Source: Streptomyces purpureus (GTDB taxonomy: Bacteria; Actinomycetota; Actinomycetes; Streptomycetales; Streptomycetaceae). Taken from it: 40,851 nucleotides of DNA. Location of the stretch: assembly GCF_014648195.1 (NCBI RefSeq), contig NZ_BMQQ01000043.1:1-40851 (forward strand). The letters are read 5' to 3'. The notes under the pieces are model-generated. The model did no database searches and was not told where the DNA came from. It saw only the letters and a program-made list of their open reading frames with translations. Below, in pieces: positions 14,424 to 21,960 of the stretch (positions within the stretch are counted from its first letter, which is position 1; each line of letters begins with the position of its first letter). A program made the translations under genes and the position numbers.

Positions 14424-14462
14424 GGGGACGCAAAGAACCGCAGATCGACCCGGAGGTTGGCA

Positions 14463-15161
14463 TTGGCACGGCAAGAGCGGGCCATCCGCACGCGCAGGGC
14501 AGTACTGGAAGCCGCGGCGGAGGTCTTCGCCGAGTTCGGTTACGAGGCAGCGACCATCACGATGATCCTCGACCGGGCCGGAGTGAAGAAGGGAGCGCTC
14601 TACTTCCACTTCGCCTCCAAGGAAGAACTGGCACTCGGCGTCCTGGAGCACGCGGTCACCGAGCCGCCGCCGGAGCAGCTGCTGAAGCTGCAGACGGCGG
14701 TCGACATGGGGCTGGTGCTGGCCTACCGGCTGCCCCGGGAACCCCTGCTGCGCGCCTCGGCCCGCCTCGCGGCGGACCAGAACGCGCGGCACTTCTTCGG
14801 TGAGCCCTGGAACGAATGGGTGCGGGTGATGACCACCCAGCTCACCGAGGCCAAGGAACGCGGCGAGGTCCTGCCGTACGTCGACGCCACCGCCACCGCC
14901 GAGATGCTCGTCGGATCCTTCAACGGCATCCAGATGCTGTCGCAGGCGGTCTGTCAGATGGCGGACCTGGAGACCCGGATCTCCCGGATGTACGACCTGA
15001 CCCTGCCGGCGATCGCCGCCCCGGCGATCCTCGGCCAGATCGACACCTCGCCCGCCCGTGGCCTGGCTCTCTACGAGCAGCAGCGGAAGGAGCTCGCGGA
15101 GAGCCCGGACTCGAACGACTCGGAGGACGGCGAGGACGCACAGGACCGGCTCTCGGCCTGA
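14463..15161 (+). CDS. Gamma-butyrolactone receptor, TetR family (ScbR/ArpA type)
   Basis: A 232-residue repressor with the classical receptor sequence: MARQERAIRTRRAVLEAAAE at the N-terminus, HTH residues about 8-52 including AATITMILDRAGVKKGALYFHF, and a ligand-binding domain with the conserved Trp in GEPWNEWVRVM and the AEMLVGSFNGIQMLSQAV segment. The start is a TTG at 14463, chosen because GGAGG (14452-14456) lies six bases upstream and the product then begins exactly like known receptors; longer frames start inside operator 2. The C-terminal 25 residues are an acidic Ser/Asp/Glu tail. Binding of the AfsA-derived butyrolactone would release it from the ARE-like sites, inducing the AfsA gene, itself and perhaps cluster regulators. 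Confidence 0.92.
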   Translation: MARQERAIRTRRAVLEAAAEVFAEFGYEAATITMILDRAGVKKGALYFHFASKEELALGVLEHAVTEPPPEQLLKLQTAVDMGLVLAYRLPREPLLRASARLAADQNARHFFGEPWNEWVRVMTTQLTEAKERGEVLPYVDATATAEMLVGSFNGIQMLSQAVCQMADLETRISRMYDLTLPAIAAPAILGQIDTSPARGLALYEQQRKELAESPDSNDSEDGEDAQDRLSA

Positions 15162-15199
15162 CCGGCACCGACGACACGACAGGGGGCCGGTCGCGGGTG

Positions 15200-15222
15200 C
15201 GCGTGTCCGGGAGAGACACGCG
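15200..15222. promoter_or_regulatory. Inverted repeat between receptor and MDR genes
   Basis: CGCGTGTC (15200-15207), seven bases, GACACGCG (15215-15222): a perfect 8-bp inverted repeat 33 bases before the MDR start. It may be an operator or a weak hairpin after the receptor gene. There is no U-tract. Confidence 0.4.
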
Positions 15223-15254
15223 GCCCCGGCCGCGGCCCTCGGGGGGAGGGCGGC

Positions 15255-16163
15255 ATGAGAGCCGTTCGTTTCGACCGCTTCGGCGGACCCGACGTACTGG
15301 ACTACGTCGACCTGCCCGAACCCACGCCGGGTCCGGGCCAGTTGAGGATCACCGTCGAGGCGGCCGGCGTCAACTACGCCGACACCCACCAGACCGACGG
15401 TTCCTATCTCGCCGCCGACCAGCTGCCGTTCGTACCCGGCAGCGAGGTCGTCGGCCGCACCGACGACGGCACCCGGGTCCTCGCCCGGGTCCGGGGCGGC
15501 TACGCCGAGCAGGTCGTCGCGGACGCCGGGACGGTCGTCCCGATCCCCGAGGACCTGCCCGCCGCCCACGCCCTCGCCCTGCTGATGCAGGGGCTCACCG
15601 CCTGGCACCTGCTCACCACCGCGGCCCGCCTCGCGTCCGGCGAGACCGTCGTCGTGCACGCCGCCGCCGGCGGTGTCGGCTCCCTCGCCGTCCAGCTCGC
15701 CCGCCACATGGGCGCGGGCCGGATCCTCGCCCAGGCCTCCACCGACGCCAAGCGCGCCCTCGCCCTCGACCTCGGGGCCGACGCCGTCGCCACGTACCCG
15801 CTGGAGAACCCCGCCGACGTGATCCTCGACGGCACCGGCGGCGCCCTTTTCGACGACGCCCTCGGCTCCCTCGGCACCCTCGGCCGGATCGTCACCTACG
15901 GCAGCGCCGCCCGTACCCCCGCCGCCCCCGTCGACCCCCAGCGCCTCGCCCGGCTCGGCGCCTCCGTCGTCGGCTTCTGGCTCCGGCCCGTCCTGGCCCG
16001 GCCCGATGCGGTCACCGGCCCCCTGCGCGAACTGCTCGCCCTCACCGCCGCCGGCGCCCTCCGCCCGCTCGCCGGCCCCAGCTACCCGCTCGCCGACGTC
16101 CGCCGCGCCCACCAGGACCTGCTGGCCCGCCGTACCACCGGCAAGGTCACGCTCGTCCCCTGA
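15255..16163 (+). CDS. Zinc-independent MDR oxidoreductase (quinone reductase-like)
   Basis: A 302-residue NADPH-dependent medium-chain reductase. The GroES-like N-terminal part runs MRAVRFDRFGGPDVLDYVDLPEP to about residue 110, and the Rossmann motif AAAGGVG is at 136-142 (VVVHAAAGGVGSLAVQLA). The catalytic and structural zinc cysteines of alcohol dehydrogenases are absent, as in quinone oxidoreductases. The ATG at 15255 follows a strong GGGAGGGCGG. It is the first of three closely spaced plus-strand genes (MDR, dehydrogenase, DAHP synthase), 48 bases from the next. In a naphthoquinone pathway it could reduce a quinone or an enone, but no substrate can be assigned. Rif-type clusters carry a different oxidoreductase (RifL, Gfo/Idh family), so this is not that enzyme. 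Confidence 0.82.
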   Translation: MRAVRFDRFGGPDVLDYVDLPEPTPGPGQLRITVEAAGVNYADTHQTDGSYLAADQLPFVPGSEVVGRTDDGTRVLARVRGGYAEQVVADAGTVVPIPEDLPAAHALALLMQGLTAWHLLTTAARLASGETVVVHAAAGGVGSLAVQLARHMGAGRILAQASTDAKRALALDLGADAVATYPLENPADVILDGTGGALFDDALGSLGTLGRIVTYGSAARTPAAPVDPQRLARLGASVVGFWLRPVLARPDAVTGPLRELLALTAAGALRPLAGPSYPLADVRRAHQDLLARRTTGKVTLVP

Positions 16164-16210
16164 CCCGCAGCGCGGCCCCACCTTCCACCACCCGAACCGA
16201 GGCCCCCCGT

Positions 16211-17044
16211 ATGTCCGACGACGCCCGCCACCAGCAGCCGAGAATCACCGGAACCACCCGGCTCTACGCCGTCCTGGGCGACCCTGTCGCCCAGGTCCAG
16301 GCGCCCACCATGGTCAACCCGCTCCTCGCCCGGCTCTCCCGGGACGCCGTCCTCGTCCCCGTCCACGTCCGCCACGACCAGCTCGCCGCCGTCGTCACCG
16401 GCCTCAAGGCCGTGGAGAACCTCGACGGCCTCCTGGTGACCGTGCCCCACAAGGTCGCCGTCCGCCGCTTCGCCGACCTGGAGAGCCCCGCCGTCCAGCT
16501 CTCCGGAAGCGCCAACGTCCTGCGCCGCGAACCCGACGGCCGCTGGCACGCCGACAACTTCGACGGAGCCGGCTTCGTCGCCGGACTCGAAGCCGCCGGC
16601 CACCGGCCCGCCGGCAGCCGCGTCACCCTCGTCGGCACCGGCGGCGCCGGCTGCGCCATCGCGCCCGCCCTGCTCGCGGCCGGTGTCGACCACCTCGTCC
16701 TGTGCGACCTCGACCCGGCAAGGACCGCGGCGCTCGCCGCCCGGCTCGACACCCGCTGGCCCGGCCGCACCACCCACGCCACCCGCCCCGACGTCGACGG
16801 CGCCGACCTCGTCGTCAACGCCACCCCGCTCGGGCTGCGCGAGAGCGACCCCCTGCCGTTCGACCCGGCCGGCCTCGCCCCCGGCACCCTCGTCGCCGAC
16901 ATCATCATGAAGCCGCGCGAGACCCGGCTGCTGCGCACGGCCCTCGCCCACGGACTGCCCGTGCACTACGGTGCGCCCATGCTGGAGAGCCAAGTCGCCC
17001 TCTACCGCGAGTACTTCTCACTCGACTTCCCCCAAGGTCAGTGA
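16211..17044 (+). CDS. Shikimate dehydrogenase-family enzyme, RifI-like (aminoshikimate/aminoquinate type)
   Basis: A 277-residue NAD(P)-dependent dehydrogenase of the AroE superfamily. The catalytic Lys-Asp pair is visible (Lys in LLVTVPHKVAV, Asp in WHADNFDGAGFVAG), as is the dinucleotide loop VGTGGAGCA. The two serines that bind the shikimate carboxylate in AroE (pattern PIxHSxSPxxHN) are replaced: the loop reads DPVAQVQAPTMVN. The Asn of NVL remains. This argues for a substrate other than shikimate. RifI of the rifamycin cluster, placed next to the aminoDAHP synthase RifH, is the obvious parallel. The ATG at 16211 is the family start. It lies between the MDR and DAHP synthase genes, all on the plus strand. 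Confidence 0.85.
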   Translation: MSDDARHQQPRITGTTRLYAVLGDPVAQVQAPTMVNPLLARLSRDAVLVPVHVRHDQLAAVVTGLKAVENLDGLLVTVPHKVAVRRFADLESPAVQLSGSANVLRREPDGRWHADNFDGAGFVAGLEAAGHRPAGSRVTLVGTGGAGCAIAPALLAAGVDHLVLCDLDPARTAALAARLDTRWPGRTTHATRPDVDGADLVVNATPLGLRESDPLPFDPAGLAPGTLVADIIMKPRETRLLRTALAHGLPVHYGAPMLESQVALYREYFSLDFPQGQ

Positions 17045-17125
17045 TTCGAAGGCGTCATGGCGCCCTGACCTTGCGATTACCGGCAGATGGGCGGGGAGTT
17101 GGTACACAAAACCTAGCCTGGCGGC

Positions 17126-18523
17126 ATGCAGCCGACCATCGCAGCACGGACCGACACGGCCGTGCCTCCTCAGCCGTCCACGACCGCCGGCTCGCTCGAC
17201 GCCCGGATAGCCGAGGCGCTGTCCCGCCCCGCGGCACAGCAGCCGCAGTGGCCCGACCCCGTCTCGGCGCTTTCCGCCGTCGCCACGCTGGAGACCATGC
17301 CTCCGCTCGTGGTGCCGCAGGAGGTCGACCGTCTCCAGTCCAGGCTGGCCGAGGTCGCCCGAGGCCGGGCCTTCCTGCTGCAGGGCGGCGACTGCGCCGA
17401 GACCTTCGCCGGGAACACCGAATCCCATGTCCGCGCCAATCTGCGCACCCTCGTGCAGATGGCCGTCGTGCTGACCTACGCGGCCAGCATGCCCGTGGTC
17501 AAGGTCGGCCGGATCGCGGGCCAGTACGCCAAGCCCCGCTCCAACAGCACCGACCAGCTCGGCCTGCCCGTCTACCGCGGCGACATCGTCAACGGCTTCG
17601 ACCCGGTCCCCGAGGCCCGGGTCGCCGACCCGGCCCGGATGCTCCAGGCGTACGCCCACTCCGGCGCCGCCCTCAACCTCACCCGCGCCTACGCCGGTTC
17701 CGGCTTCGCCGACCTGCACCGCGTCCACGAGTGGAACCGCGACTTCCTGCGCACTTCACCGGTCGGCGAGCGCTACGAGGCGCTCGCCACGGAGATCGAC
17801 CGCGGCCTCGACTTCATGTCCGCCTGCCGCGTCGACCACGGCGCCCTGCACAGCACCGAGCTGTGGGCGAGCCACGAGGCGCTGCTCCTGGAGTACGAGC
17901 GCGGTCTGCTGCGCCGCGAGACCGGCGCCGACGGCACCGAGAAGCTGTACGGCCTCTCCTCCCACTTCCTGTGGATCGGCGAGCGCACCCGCCAGCTCGA
18001 CGGCGCCCACATCGCCCTCGCCTCGCTGCTCGCCAACCCCATCGGCCTCAAGATCGGGCCGAGCACCACCCCGGAACAGGCCGCCGAGTACGTCGAGCGG
18101 CTCGACCCCCACAACGTCCCCGGCCGGCTGACCCTCATCAGCCGGATGGGCTGCGGCAAGATCCGCGACGTTCTCCCCGCCATAGTGGAGCGCGTCACCG
18201 CCACCGGCCACCAGGTCGTCTGGCAGTGCGACCCGATGCACGGCAACACCCACGAGGCCGCCAGCGGCTACAAGACCCGCGACTTCGGCCGCATCATCAA
18301 CGAGGTCGAGGGCTTCTTCGAGGTCCACCGCGCGCTCGGCACCCACCCCGGCGGCCTGCACATCGAACTGACCGGAGACAACGTCACCGAATGCGTGGGC
18401 GGCGCCCAGGCCATCGACGACTCCGGTCTCGCGGAGCGGTACGACACGTACTGCGACCCCCGCCTCAACCCCCAGCAGTCGATGGAACTCGCGTTCCTCG
18501 TGGCCGAGATGCTGCGCGGCTGA
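17126..18523 (+). CDS. Class II DAHP synthase, RifH-like (aminoDAHP synthase candidate)
   Basis: A 465-residue plant-type (class II) DAHP synthase: condensation of PEP with erythrose 4-phosphate, or with the imino/amino sugar phosphate in the aminoshikimate variant. Landmarks are LLQGGDCAETFAGNTESHVRANLRTL with metal ligand Cys90, VGRIAGQYAKPRS, KIGPSTTPEQ, TLISRMGCGKIRD, QCDPMHGNTHEA with the His ligand, ELTGDNVTECVGG with the Glu ligand, and YDTYCDPRLN with the Asp ligand. Length matches the primary-metabolism enzyme, so sequence alone does not separate RifH from AroH. The adjacent RifI-like gene and the amide synthase favour the AHBA pathway. The 81-base gap before it contains its own GC-poor patch and the ATG has only a weak ribosome binding site, suggesting a separate, perhaps short-leader, promoter. 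Confidence 0.88.
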   Translation: MQPTIAARTDTAVPPQPSTTAGSLDARIAEALSRPAAQQPQWPDPVSALSAVATLETMPPLVVPQEVDRLQSRLAEVARGRAFLLQGGDCAETFAGNTESHVRANLRTLVQMAVVLTYAASMPVVKVGRIAGQYAKPRSNSTDQLGLPVYRGDIVNGFDPVPEARVADPARMLQAYAHSGAALNLTRAYAGSGFADLHRVHEWNRDFLRTSPVGERYEALATEIDRGLDFMSACRVDHGALHSTELWASHEALLLEYERGLLRRETGADGTEKLYGLSSHFLWIGERTRQLDGAHIALASLLANPIGLKIGPSTTPEQAAEYVERLDPHNVPGRLTLISRMGCGKIRDVLPAIVERVTATGHQVVWQCDPMHGNTHEAASGYKTRDFGRIINEVEGFFEVHRALGTHPGGLHIELTGDNVTECVGGAQAIDDSGLAERYDTYCDPRLNPQQSMELAFLVAEMLRG

Positions 18524-18571
18524 CCACCGTTCCCACCCACCCCTTACCGCTCTTCTGGAGGAAAGATTTCC

Positions 18572-20032
18572 ATGGGCACCACGCCTGCGGCGACCGCGTC
18601 GCGCTGGCTGGCCCTCGCAGTGCTCTGCGCCGGCCAGCTGATGATCATCCTTGATCAGAACATCGTCAACGTCGCCCTCCCCGCGGTCCAGACCGACCTC
18701 GGCTTCACCGCCACCAACCTGGTCTGGATCGTCAACGCCTATGTGATTCCCTTCGGTGGTCTGCTGCTCCTCGCCGGCCGCCTCGGCGACCTGCTCGGCC
18801 GCAAGCAGGTCTTCATCACGGGTCTCACGCTCTTCACCGTCGCCTCGCTCTTCTGCGGCCTGGCCACCGGCCAGGAGATGCTGATCGTCGCCCGCTTCGT
18901 GCAGGGTGTCGGCGGCGCCATCACCTCGGCCGGCATCCTCGGCATGATCGTCACGCTCTTCACCGAGCCCAAGGAGACCGCCAAGGCGATCGGCGCCTTC
19001 AGCTTCGCCTCCGCGGGCGGCGGCGCCATCGGCCCCCTGGTCGGCGGCATCCTCACCGACTCGGTCGACTGGAGCTGGATCTTCTACATCAACATCCCGA
19101 TCGGCATCGTGGTCGTCGCCCTCGCCCTGCGCACCCTGCAGACCGAGCGCGGCCCCGGCCTCGGCTCCAGCGCCGACTTCCTCGGCGCCGTCCTGGTCAC
19201 CGCCGGTCTGATGCTCCTCGTCTACACCATCGTCGGCATCGAGAAGGAAGGCTGGGCCTCCACCCACACCCTCGGCTACGCCGCGCTCGCCGTCGTCCTG
19301 CTCGTCGGCTTCCTCATCCGCGAGTCCAAGGCCGCGTCCCCACTGCTGCCGCTGCGGCTCTTCCGCTCCAGCAACGTCTCCGGCGCCAACCTGATCCAGC
19401 TCCTGATGATCGGCGCCATGTTCGGCTTCCTGTACTTCGGGACGCTCTACCTCCAGCGGGTCCTCGGCTACGACCCGCTGCAGACCGGTCTCGGCTTCAT
19501 CCCGGTCGCCGTGGCGATCGCCGGTGTCTCGCTGGGCCTGTCCGCCAAGCTGATCACCAAGTTCGGGGCCCGCGCCGTCCTCATCACCGGCCTCGTCCTC
19601 ATCGGTCTGGGCTTCGTCCTCTTCGCGCAGCTCCCGGTCGACGGCACGTACCTGGCCAACTTCCTGCCGGCCAACCTGCTGCTCGGTGTCGGCTTCGGTG
19701 CGGCCATGCCCGCGCTGATGATGCTCGGGCTGTCGGGCGCGACCCCGGAGGACTCCGGTGTCATCTCCGGTCTGTTCAACACCTCGCAGCAGATCGGTGG
19801 TGCCGTCGGCCTGGCGCTGCTGAACACCTTCGCCACCGCGGAGTCCGGCGCCAACCCGACCCCGGCCGCCCTCACGGCCGGCTACAACCTGGCCTTCACC
19901 ATCGCCATCGGCTTCATCGCCGCCGGCCTGGTCCTGGCCGTGATCATGCTCAAGGCCGCGCCGGCGGCCCAGGGCGCGGGCCAGGAGGGTGACGCCAAGA
20001 CGGACACCCCGGCCGCCCCGGCCGTCCTGTAA
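18572..20032 (+). CDS. 14-TM major facilitator exporter (DHA2, EmrB/QacA type)
   Basis: A 486-residue inner-membrane drug:H+ antiporter. Helix 1 carries the DHA2 motif LDQNIVNVALPAVQTDLGF (residues 28-45; Gln replaces the more usual Thr/Ala). Motif A is GRLGDLLGRKQVF (69-81) and the antiporter motif C is GGGAIGPLVGGIL (149-161). Hydrophobic segments to the end support 14 helices, with a short Ala/Pro/Thr-rich cytosolic tail. GGAGGAAAG lies about ten bases upstream of the ATG. It follows the DAHP synthase by 48 bases and is closed by a strong hairpin. Export of the final product and self-resistance is the likely role, by position and family. Confidence 0.9.
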   Translation: MGTTPAATASRWLALAVLCAGQLMIILDQNIVNVALPAVQTDLGFTATNLVWIVNAYVIPFGGLLLLAGRLGDLLGRKQVFITGLTLFTVASLFCGLATGQEMLIVARFVQGVGGAITSAGILGMIVTLFTEPKETAKAIGAFSFASAGGGAIGPLVGGILTDSVDWSWIFYINIPIGIVVVALALRTLQTERGPGLGSSADFLGAVLVTAGLMLLVYTIVGIEKEGWASTHTLGYAALAVVLLVGFLIRESKAASPLLPLRLFRSSNVSGANLIQLLMIGAMFGFLYFGTLYLQRVLGYDPLQTGLGFIPVAVAIAGVSLGLSAKLITKFGARAVLITGLVLIGLGFVLFAQLPVDGTYLANFLPANLLLGVGFGAAMPALMMLGLSGATPEDSGVISGLFNTSQQIGGAVGLALLNTFATAESGANPTPAALTAGYNLAFTIAIGFIAAGLVLAVIMLKAAPAAQGAGQEGDAKTDTPAAPAVL

Positions 20033-20056
20033 GGCGGTCCACGGCGGGTCCCACAC

Positions 20057-20092
20057 GGAGGGGGTGGTGCGCGAAAGCGCACCACCCCCTCC
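20057..20092 (+). terminator. Hairpin terminator of the exporter gene
   Basis: A perfect 16-bp stem (20057-20072 with 20077-20092) closed by a GAAA tetraloop, 24 bases past the exporter stop codon. Confidence 0.85.
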
Positions 20093-20132
20093 AGGCGTTC
20101 CCCGCTTGCCACCGCACGCGCCACATGCCGAA

Positions 20133-20164
20133 GGGGGCCGGTGCGCTTTCGCGCACCGGCCCCC
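20133..20164 (-). terminator. Hairpin terminator of the BBE oxidase gene
   Basis: A perfect 14-bp stem (20133-20146 with 20151-20164). On the minus strand the loop is GAAA, which with its position 19 bases past the oxidase stop assigns it to the minus-strand gene. It shares its stem-top core with the exporter terminator in opposite orientation. Confidence 0.85.
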
Positions 20165-20183
20165 TGGGCTTGGTCGGACCGCG

Positions 20184-21695
20184 TCAGCTGCCGATGCTGC
20201 GCGGGTGGCGGAAGAAGTTGTCCGGGTCGTAGGCGAACTTCACGTAGCGGAGCTTGTTGTAGTTGCCGCCGTAGTACTTGGTCTGCCAGTCGGTCAGCTC
20301 GGTGCTGGTGAAGTTGACGTACGCACCGCTCGACATCGGGTCCAGGACCCGGCCGCCGTTGCCCGCCCAGGCGGTCGCGGCCTGGACGTCCGTCGCGGAC
20401 GGGTTGGCGCCCAGCTGGTTGACGAAACCGGCGACGAAGGTGGCGTCCCGGTGCCAGAACGCCGTCGACGTACGGCTGATCCGGTTGGCGGCGCCGCCCA
20501 GACCCATCACGTGCAGCACCCGCGTGTGGCCCGCGGCGCGGTTGGCGTCGTAGGCCGCGAGGACCTTCTCGATCTCGGTGGCCGTCATCTCGCGGTTGAA
20601 GACGCGGTAGCTCTCGCGCTGGAAGCCGGTGCGCGGGAGCTGCGCGTCCGGGGTGGTGCCGGCGCGCTGGCACTGGGCGACGGTGAGCTGGTCGCAGTGG
20701 TACGTACGCTTCATCGCCTCGGCGTACGTGAGGTCGGCGACCACCTTGCTCAGCGGGGCGGTCTTCGCCAGCGAGTTGAGCTGCGCGAGCGCCGTCTCCA
20801 GCTCGGACTGCGGGCCGAGGTAGGCGCCGGTGGTCAGCACCATCGGCTTGGCGCCGGGGGCCGCGTCCGGGGTGACCAGGACGAACTGACCGGCGAGGTC
20901 GTCGGAGCCGTTGGCCATCCAGGCCTGCCAGGCCGCGAAGATCGCCGGCGCCTGGTCGTAGTCCCACCACTGCTCGTACCAGACCATCCGCGGCTGGTCG
21001 ACCGGACGGACCTCCCAGTCCACGACCACACCGAAGTTGCCGCCGCCACCGCCGCGCAGACCCCACAGCAGGCTGGAGTCGTAGGAGGAGGAGGCGCGCA
21101 CGATGCTGCCGTCGGCGAGGACGACCGTCGCCGCGGTCACCCGGTCGCTGCCCGTGCCGAACTTCCGCGTCTGGTAGCCGATGCCGCCGCCGGAGAAGAA
21201 GCCGCCGGGGCAGACCGTCGGGCAGGTGCCGGTGGCGATCTGCTTGTTGTACGGCGTGAGGGCCTCGATGGCACGGATCGACGAGGCGCCCGGGCCGACC
21301 TTGAGCGTGCTGCCGTTGACCTTGGCGTGCTGGATCCGGGAGACGTCGACCACCAGGCCCTCGCCCGTGGACCAGCCCGAGTAGTTGTGGCCACCGCTGC
21401 GGGTGCGCACCGCGATGCCCTCGCTGCTGGCGAACTGGATCGCCTTGGCGACGTCCTGCGGGGTCTCGCAGTAGGCGATGGCCTGCGGGCTGACCGCGTC
21501 GTACTGCGCTATCTGGAGCTGCTTCGCCAGGTCGTAGCCGCTGTCCGTGGGCAGCAGCAGATCACCCTGGAGGCCGGCCCGGAGCCTCTCGTACGAGCCC
21601 GTGGCACCGAACGACACGGACGGCACGGCACCGGCCAGCGCGCCGGCGGCCGCGACACCGCCGCTCGCCCGCAGAAAGTTCCGCCGATTCAACAA
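20184..21695 (-). CDS. Tat-exported FAD-linked oxidase of the BBE/PCMH family
   Basis: A 503-residue flavin oxidase. The N-terminus has a twin-arginine signal (NRRNFLRASGG, residues 3-13, then an Ala/Gly-rich core to VPSVSFGA), so it is probably exported folded. The FAD-binding domain shows RTRSGGHNYSGW with His103 as the expected 8-alpha-histidyl attachment site and GTCPTVCPGG with Cys158 as the expected 6-S-cysteinyl site, so bicovalent FAD is likely. GLRGGGGGNFGVV and the C-terminal BBE segment (NYNKLRYVKFAYDPDNFFRHPRSI) complete the family. Relatives such as the aclacinomycin oxidoreductase finish polyketide antibiotics by alcohol or sugar oxidation outside the cell. Convergent with the exporter and divergent from the amide synthase, it could be a late, extracellular modifying step. 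Its substrate is unknown. Confidence 0.88.
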   Translation of the reverse strand: MLNRRNFLRASGGVAAAGALAGAVPSVSFGATGSYERLRAGLQGDLLLPTDSGYDLAKQLQIAQYDAVSPQAIAYCETPQDVAKAIQFASSEGIAVRTRSGGHNYSGWSTGEGLVVDVSRIQHAKVNGSTLKVGPGASSIRAIEALTPYNKQIATGTCPTVCPGGFFSGGGIGYQTRKFGTGSDRVTAATVVLADGSIVRASSSYDSSLLWGLRGGGGGNFGVVVDWEVRPVDQPRMVWYEQWWDYDQAPAIFAAWQAWMANGSDDLAGQFVLVTPDAAPGAKPMVLTTGAYLGPQSELETALAQLNSLAKTAPLSKVVADLTYAEAMKRTYHCDQLTVAQCQRAGTTPDAQLPRTGFQRESYRVFNREMTATEIEKVLAAYDANRAAGHTRVLHVMGLGGAANRISRTSTAFWHRDATFVAGFVNQLGANPSATDVQAATAWAGNGGRVLDPMSSGAYVNFTSTELTDWQTKYYGGNYNKLRYVKFAYDPDNFFRHPRSIGS

Positions 21696-21811
21696 TGTAA
21701 TCTCCTCCGTTTGTCACCGACTCGGCGCCGGGGACAGATCATTGAAGTCAAACAGAATCTAGAGTGAGAACATCGATGCGAACACCCCTATTCGACCCCC
21801 CTCCCCAAACA

Positions 21812-21828
21812 CCTTGAGAAACTCAAGG
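21812..21828. promoter_or_regulatory. Inverted repeat in the BBE/amide-synthase divergent region
   Basis: CCTTGAG (21812-21818), AAA, CTCAAGG (21822-21828): a perfect 7-bp inverted repeat in the AT-richer part of the 265-base divergent region. A candidate operator; the partner protein is unknown. Confidence 0.4.
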
Positions 21829-21839
21829 GTGCACATGCA

Positions 21840-21856
21840 GGGGGGTATTAGGGGGG
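21840..21856. promoter_or_regulatory. Direct repeat of G6 tracts
   Basis: Two G6 tracts (21840-21845 and 21851-21856) separated by TATTA, about 105 bases before the amide synthase start. Similar C-tracts lie at 21784-21802 on the same strand. This could be a regulator site (TAGGGGG-type half sites) or a G-quadruplex-prone element. Confidence 0.35.
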
Positions 21857-21960
21857 TCCTCTGGGCGCAGACAATGCACCCTGGACGCGGTTATGGTGCG
21901 GCCTGTACGTGTGCCGTTATCACGCGAATCCCGGAAGCTGCCGAAAGAGGAGATCCATCA

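Noticed and set aside
16211..18523. Primary-metabolism aroE and aroH of the housekeeping shikimate pathway
   Set aside because: Placement inside the cluster, the altered substrate loop of the dehydrogenase and the RifF-type partner favour the aminoshikimate branch; not fully excluded for the DAHP synthase.
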